Part shown: one piece after another, positions 61,341 through 64,000 of the stretch
Layout of the letters: each line of letters begins with the position of its first letter
Numbering within the stretch: position 1 is the first letter of the stretch
Source: Xanthomonas translucens pv. cerealis
GTDB taxonomy: Bacteria > Pseudomonadota > Gammaproteobacteria > Xanthomonadales > Xanthomonadaceae
Assembly: GCF_006838285.1 (NCBI RefSeq)
Contig: NZ_CP038228.1
Location: forward strand, 1,922,001 to 1,986,000
DNA length: 64,000 nucleotides
Direction: 5' to 3'
Position numbers and translations under genes: made by a program
Notes under the pieces: generated by a model
Told to the model about the DNA's origin: nothing
Databases searched by the model: none
What the model saw: only the letters and a program-made list of their open reading frames with translations

Positions 61341-61601
61341 ATGGGCCTGATCCTGGCAATGCTCCCGCGGTCGCTGTTGGCATTCGTTGAAGAGCAGTTG
61401 TCCAACGACGAAGTTTCCTCGGACGAGGAAATGCTGGAGTACTTCATCAACAACGGTCTCACCGAGGAACAGGCGCGGCAGGCACTGACCTACCGCGACC
61501 AGTACCTCAACAACATCTACCTGGACGGCTTCACGCCGATCACAGCATCAGACGAGGTGCTTCATTTCAATCCGCACACCCGGCAGTTCGAGCCGGACTG
61601 A
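61341..61601 (+). CDS. Small acidic ICE protein
   Basis: Protein of 86 residues, rich in Glu and Asp, with LEYFINNGLTEEQARQALTYRDQYLNNIYLDG. Possibly a helical protein-protein interaction module. CAGGAGA precedes the ATG. Function unknown. Confidence 0.72.
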   Translation: MGLILAMLPRSLLAFVEEQLSNDEVSSDEEMLEYFINNGLTEEQARQALTYRDQYLNNIYLDGFTPITASDEVLHFNPHTRQFEPD

Positions 61602-61624
61602 GCGTTTTTCTTCCAGCCCAGGGG

Positions 61625-61651
61625 CAGCACCAGCCTCCGAGGGCGGTGCTG
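61625..61651 (+). promoter_or_regulatory. Leader hairpin CAGCACC/GGTGCTG
   Basis: Outer 7-bp stem with an inner GCC/GGC pair and a 6-nt loop, about 25 nt before the next ATG. Confidence 0.55.
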
Positions 61652-61676
61652 TTCCCGGTCAATCGAGGACATCACC

Positions 61677-62327
61677 ATGCCCGCAAACACTTCTTCCACC
61701 ACGCTGTATCGCATCGACGAATGCCCGGACGTGATGGCCGACGCCTGCGTCGGCGACGATCAAGGCAACCTGATCTTCCTCTCGATCTGGGCGCGCGACA
61801 CCGCTGTTCAGCAGTTCCTAGCTCGCCTCACCCTTGGCGGCGACGAGCAGGGACTGGACCAGTTCCACGTCATCACCGACCAGGGTGGCAGCGTCCCGGT
61901 GTTCATCGGCAACGTTGATCGACTGGAAAAGCGCGTCACACGCGCCTACCGGCGCACGCTGTTCGGCTCTCTTTCCAACGTGTGGCTGTTCGACCGGCGC
62001 TGCGTCAAGCCCGACAAAGCCAACGCCAGCGCGCTGGCATTGCTGCCACGCGACAGCGCCCACCGGCTCGACCGCCTGTGGATGCTGGTGCGGGACACCT
62101 GCCCGTTGCCCTTGCTCGATCACTGGCGCGAGACCGTGCTGGAACTGCTGCAAACCCGCGAGATGCTGACCCGCCTTCCGTTCGCCCTCGGGCCACTGGA
62201 AGGCCATCAGCTCACCATCGACGTGCCAGCGCTGACTCTGGCGCTGGGCACCCTGATCCGCAGTGACGTGCTCACCGCCGATGCCTATCCGGCCAAGATT
62301 TCTGCGCCCAAAGCGGTAACGGCTTGA
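61677..62327 (+). CDS. Conserved ICE protein, unknown function
   Basis: Protein of 216 residues: first half beta-rich (LYRIDECPDVMADACVGDDQGNLIFLSIWARD), second helical (LPLLDHWRETVLELLQTREML). No catalytic motif. It belongs to the conserved tail of small ICE genes before the methylase-like gene. CGAGGA precedes the ATG. Function unknown. Confidence 0.75.
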   Translation: MPANTSSTTLYRIDECPDVMADACVGDDQGNLIFLSIWARDTAVQQFLARLTLGGDEQGLDQFHVITDQGGSVPVFIGNVDRLEKRVTRAYRRTLFGSLSNVWLFDRRCVKPDKANASALALLPRDSAHRLDRLWMLVRDTCPLPLLDHWRETVLELLQTREMLTRLPFALGPLEGHQLTIDVPALTLALGTLIRSDVLTADAYPAKISAPKAVTA

Positions 62328-62391
62328 CCTACCCGTGGAGGCACGCCTTGGCGGGCTTCCACCATTCATCCCCACCAACCAGGAGATATTG

Positions 62392-63501
62392 ATGGCCCTC
62401 ATGTTCCCGCGGCTCGCCCGCAATTTCATTCGCAATGGATACTTCCCTACGGATGAACCCACGCTCGAAAGAGCTCTCAACGCACTCATGCCAAGCGACG
62501 GACCGATGTGCATTCTCGATCCTTGCGCAGGCGAAGGCGTGGCGATCGCTGAAGCCGCCCATGCCCTCGGGCGCGAGCAGGCCAAGGCGTTCGCTGTCGA
62601 GTTCGACGCGGAGCGGGCACGCCATGCCCGCGGCCTGGCCGATCACTGCCTGCACGCGGACCTGATGGACACGATGATTTCCAAGCAGTCCTTCGGGCTG
62701 CTCTGGCTCAACCCTCCGTATGGCGACCTGTCCAAAGACGTCAACGGCAACATTGGGTATCAGGGCCAGGGCCGCGCCCGTCTCGAAAAGCTGTTCTATC
62801 AGCGAACCTTGTCGCTGCTGCAGTACGGCGGTGTGCTGGTCTTCATCGTTCCAGGCTACGTGCTAGACGCGGAGCTGGTCGGCTGGCTGACGCGCCACTA
62901 CACGGACCTGCGGATTTACCGAGCGGTAGAGACGCAGTTCAAGCAACTGGTGATCTTCGGCCGCCGGATGCGCCAGCGCGAGCAGGCGCCGGATGGCGTC
63001 AAGGCCATGCGCAATCTGCTGCTGCAGGTTGGGCTTGGCGAAGTCGAAGCCGAGGAGCTGCCGAGCGAATGGCCGCTCCAGCCTTACATCGTCCCCGCCA
63101 GTCCGGCCGAGCCGGAGCACTTTTTCCGCGTGACGATGGAGCCGGAGCAGTTCGCCGATGAGGTTGGTCGGCTCCAAGGCCTCTGGCCATCGCTGGACAC
63201 GCACCTGGGGGCCGCGCAGCAGTCGCTGCGTCCTCCAGCGCGTGCTCTTTCCCACTGGCATCTCGCTTTGGCCCTGGCCGCGGGCGCGATATCAGGCGTG
63301 GTGCGTTCCAAGACAGGGCGCCTGCTCGTCGTCAAAGGTGACACCCACAAGGACAAGACGCTCCAGAGGGAATTCACCGAACGCGACGACGGCTCCATCG
63401 CCGAAACCCGGATCCTCACCGACAAGTTCGTCCCCGTCATCCGCGCATGGGATATGACGCCTGGCTCCCCGACACGGGGCGAGGTGTTGACCATCCGCTA
63501 A
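62392..63501 (+). CDS. DUF6094-type methyltransferase-like protein
   Basis: Protein of 369 residues. The first ~190 residues form a class I SAM-dependent methyltransferase fold: SAM motif LDPCAGEGVAI, an acidic residue in FAVEFDA, and the amino-methylase motif NPPYG, as in N6-adenine methylases. The C-terminal half is family-specific. It may methylate ICE DNA or be a non-catalytic relative. CAGGAGAT precedes the ATG. The family is standard in this ICE class. Confidence 0.85.
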   Translation: MALMFPRLARNFIRNGYFPTDEPTLERALNALMPSDGPMCILDPCAGEGVAIAEAAHALGREQAKAFAVEFDAERARHARGLADHCLHADLMDTMISKQSFGLLWLNPPYGDLSKDVNGNIGYQGQGRARLEKLFYQRTLSLLQYGGVLVFIVPGYVLDAELVGWLTRHYTDLRIYRAVETQFKQLVIFGRRMRQREQAPDGVKAMRNLLLQVGLGEVEAEELPSEWPLQPYIVPASPAEPEHFFRVTMEPEQFADEVGRLQGLWPSLDTHLGAAQQSLRPPARALSHWHLALALAAGAISGVVRSKTGRLLVVKGDTHKDKTLQREFTERDDGSIAETRILTDKFVPVIRAWDMTPGSPTRGEVLTIR

Positions 63502-63549
63502 TCCCCGGACGCCTGACGTCCCGCTGCACTTCATCAAAGGAGAAACACC

Positions 63550-63870
63550 ATGCTCTCACGTCTGTTCCAGCGGCCTGCGCAGCAGAAGCAACCAGTGTTC
63601 GCACCGGCCTCGCTGCAGTTGAGCGAAAAGGTGCATTGGCTGGCCTGCAAAAGTCTCATCGATCCCCTCGCTTATGTGCAGCGTCATGTGCGCGGCGATT
63701 GGGGAGAGATCGACGAGGCGACCCGCCAAGCCAACGACGCCGCACTCCAACAGAAAAACCTGATGATCTCCTACTACCGGATCACGCCGGAGCTGGTGCT
63801 GATCGTCAGGACCAGCGAAGACCACCAGACAACGGTGGTCCAGCTTCCCGAAGAGCGCGACATGATCTGA
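63550..63870 (+). CDS. Conserved small ICE protein
   Basis: Protein of 106 residues: LSEKVHWLACKSLIDPLAYVQRHVRGDWGEIDEATRQANDAALQQKNLMISYYRI, then a beta-hairpin end. It resembles small proteins following the methylase-like gene in related ICEs. AAAGGAGA precedes the ATG. Function unknown. Confidence 0.75.
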   Translation: MLSRLFQRPAQQKQPVFAPASLQLSEKVHWLACKSLIDPLAYVQRHVRGDWGEIDEATRQANDAALQQKNLMISYYRITPELVLIVRTSEDHQTTVVQLPEERDMI

Positions 63871-63895
63871 AGACAGCACATCGTCATCCCATCCA

Positions 63896-63923
63896 CCTGA
63901 CGGAGCCACTTCACTCCGCCAGG
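63896..63923 (+). promoter_or_regulatory. Leader hairpin before the last gene
   Basis: CCTG-A-CGGAG pairs with CTCCG-C-CAGG around an 8-nt loop, 37 nt before the ATG, followed by AAGGAGGAG. Confidence 0.55.
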
Positions 63924-63959
63924 GGTGTCGTGGCTCAATGCCACATCAAGGAGGAGCCC

Positions 63960-64000
63960 ATGGCATCGCATCGCATAGAGACCTACTGCCGGGAGCTGCT
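63960..64000 (+). CDS. Start of next ICE gene (truncated by window)
   Basis: An ATG with AAGGAGGAG five bases upstream opens a frame reading MASHRIETYCREL at the window edge. Too short to identify. Confidence 0.6.
   Translation, partial: MASHRIETYCREL

Larger units (their letters stand above)
25606..64000. mobile_element. Integrative and conjugative element (ICEclc/PAPI-1/PFGI-1 type), one end
   Basis: The element starts at the tRNA-Gly 3' repeat and continues past the window. Base composition drops sharply from the GC-rich chromosome to a mixed, lower-GC cargo. From 42.8 kb it carries the diagnostic partition and replication block of this ICE class: AlpA, ParA, ParB, DUF2857, STY4528 and STY4534 families, TIGR03761, DUF3158, SSB, TopB and DUF3275. 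In PAPI-1 and ICEclc relatives the ParA (Soj) end lies opposite the integrase end, which fits the layout here. The defence island and the AT-rich cluster are cargo between the att site and parA. Confidence 0.88.

Overview
The window joins two very different kinds of DNA. Bases 1 to about 25,605 are very GC-rich chromosome from a gammaproteobacterium of the Xanthomonadaceae, most likely Xanthomonas or a close relative. The reasons are the fused FruB-FruK-FruA fructose PTS operon followed by an OprB porin, the GGGAGCGACTTCAGTCGC-type interspersed repeat, and the tRNA-Cys and tRNA-Leu genes lying close together. Bases 25,606 to the end (and beyond) are one end of an integrative and conjugative element (ICE) of the ICEclc/PAPI-1/PFGI-1 type, inserted at the 3' end of a tRNA-Gly gene.

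Chromosome: (i) 1-5,951, fructose uptake: end of fruB, fruK, fruA, then the outer-membrane sugar porin. (ii) 6,466-12,826, one tight operon of response regulator, sensor kinase, outer-membrane efflux lipoprotein, FtsX-type ABC permease, ABC ATPase and a lipoprotein periplasmic adaptor, i.e. a self-regulated tripartite ABC exporter. (iii) 12,894-21,850, a compact biosynthetic locus: alpha/beta hydrolase, two small SMR/EamA-type membrane proteins, DegT-type aminotransferase, ureohydrolase-fold enzyme, GNAT-type acyltransferase, acyl carrier protein, ketosynthase, class III aminotransferase and HAD phosphatase. The product is unknown. (iv) 22,005-25,527, tRNA-Leu(UAA), hemN with an FNR-type box, a small membrane protein, a CcoG/FixG-like ferredoxin-type protein, and tRNA-Cys(GCA).

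ICE cargo: a 16-bp copy of the tRNA-Gly 3' end marks the junction. Next is a defence island on the minus strand (25.8-34.9 kb): a Gabija-like pair (OLD/TOPRIM nuclease plus UvrD-like helicase), an unrecognised two-gene module with a PD-(D/E)XK nuclease, and an ABC three-component (ABC-3C) system, headed by an orphan RelB/DinJ-like repressor. Two unknown exported or repetitive proteins follow. An AT-rich five-gene cluster (37.7-41.9 kb: acyl-CoA dehydrogenase, hexapeptide acyltransferase, NUDIX, HAD, MFS exporter) is bracketed by oppositely oriented transposase remnants.

ICE backbone (42.8-64.0 kb): AlpA, ParA, a HicA-like small protein, ParB, DUF2857, STY4528-family replication protein, TIGR03761 protein, DUF3158, SSB, topoisomerase III, a C5 cytosine methyltransferase, then a string of conserved small ICE proteins, a TrbM-like protein, a duplicated-domain STY4534-family protein, DUF3275, and a DUF6094-type methylase-like protein. 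The integrase, relaxase, type IV secretion genes and intact tRNA-Gly are not seen and should lie past the right edge. Notable non-coding structure includes a repeated TATCCCC-N-GGGGATA palindrome around the replication/SSB/TopB genes, hairpin-plus-Shine-Dalgarno leaders before most genes from 52 to 64 kb, and a 58-bp element repeated upstream of two minus-strand genes for exported proteins.

All identifications come from reading the sequence; no database searches were run.
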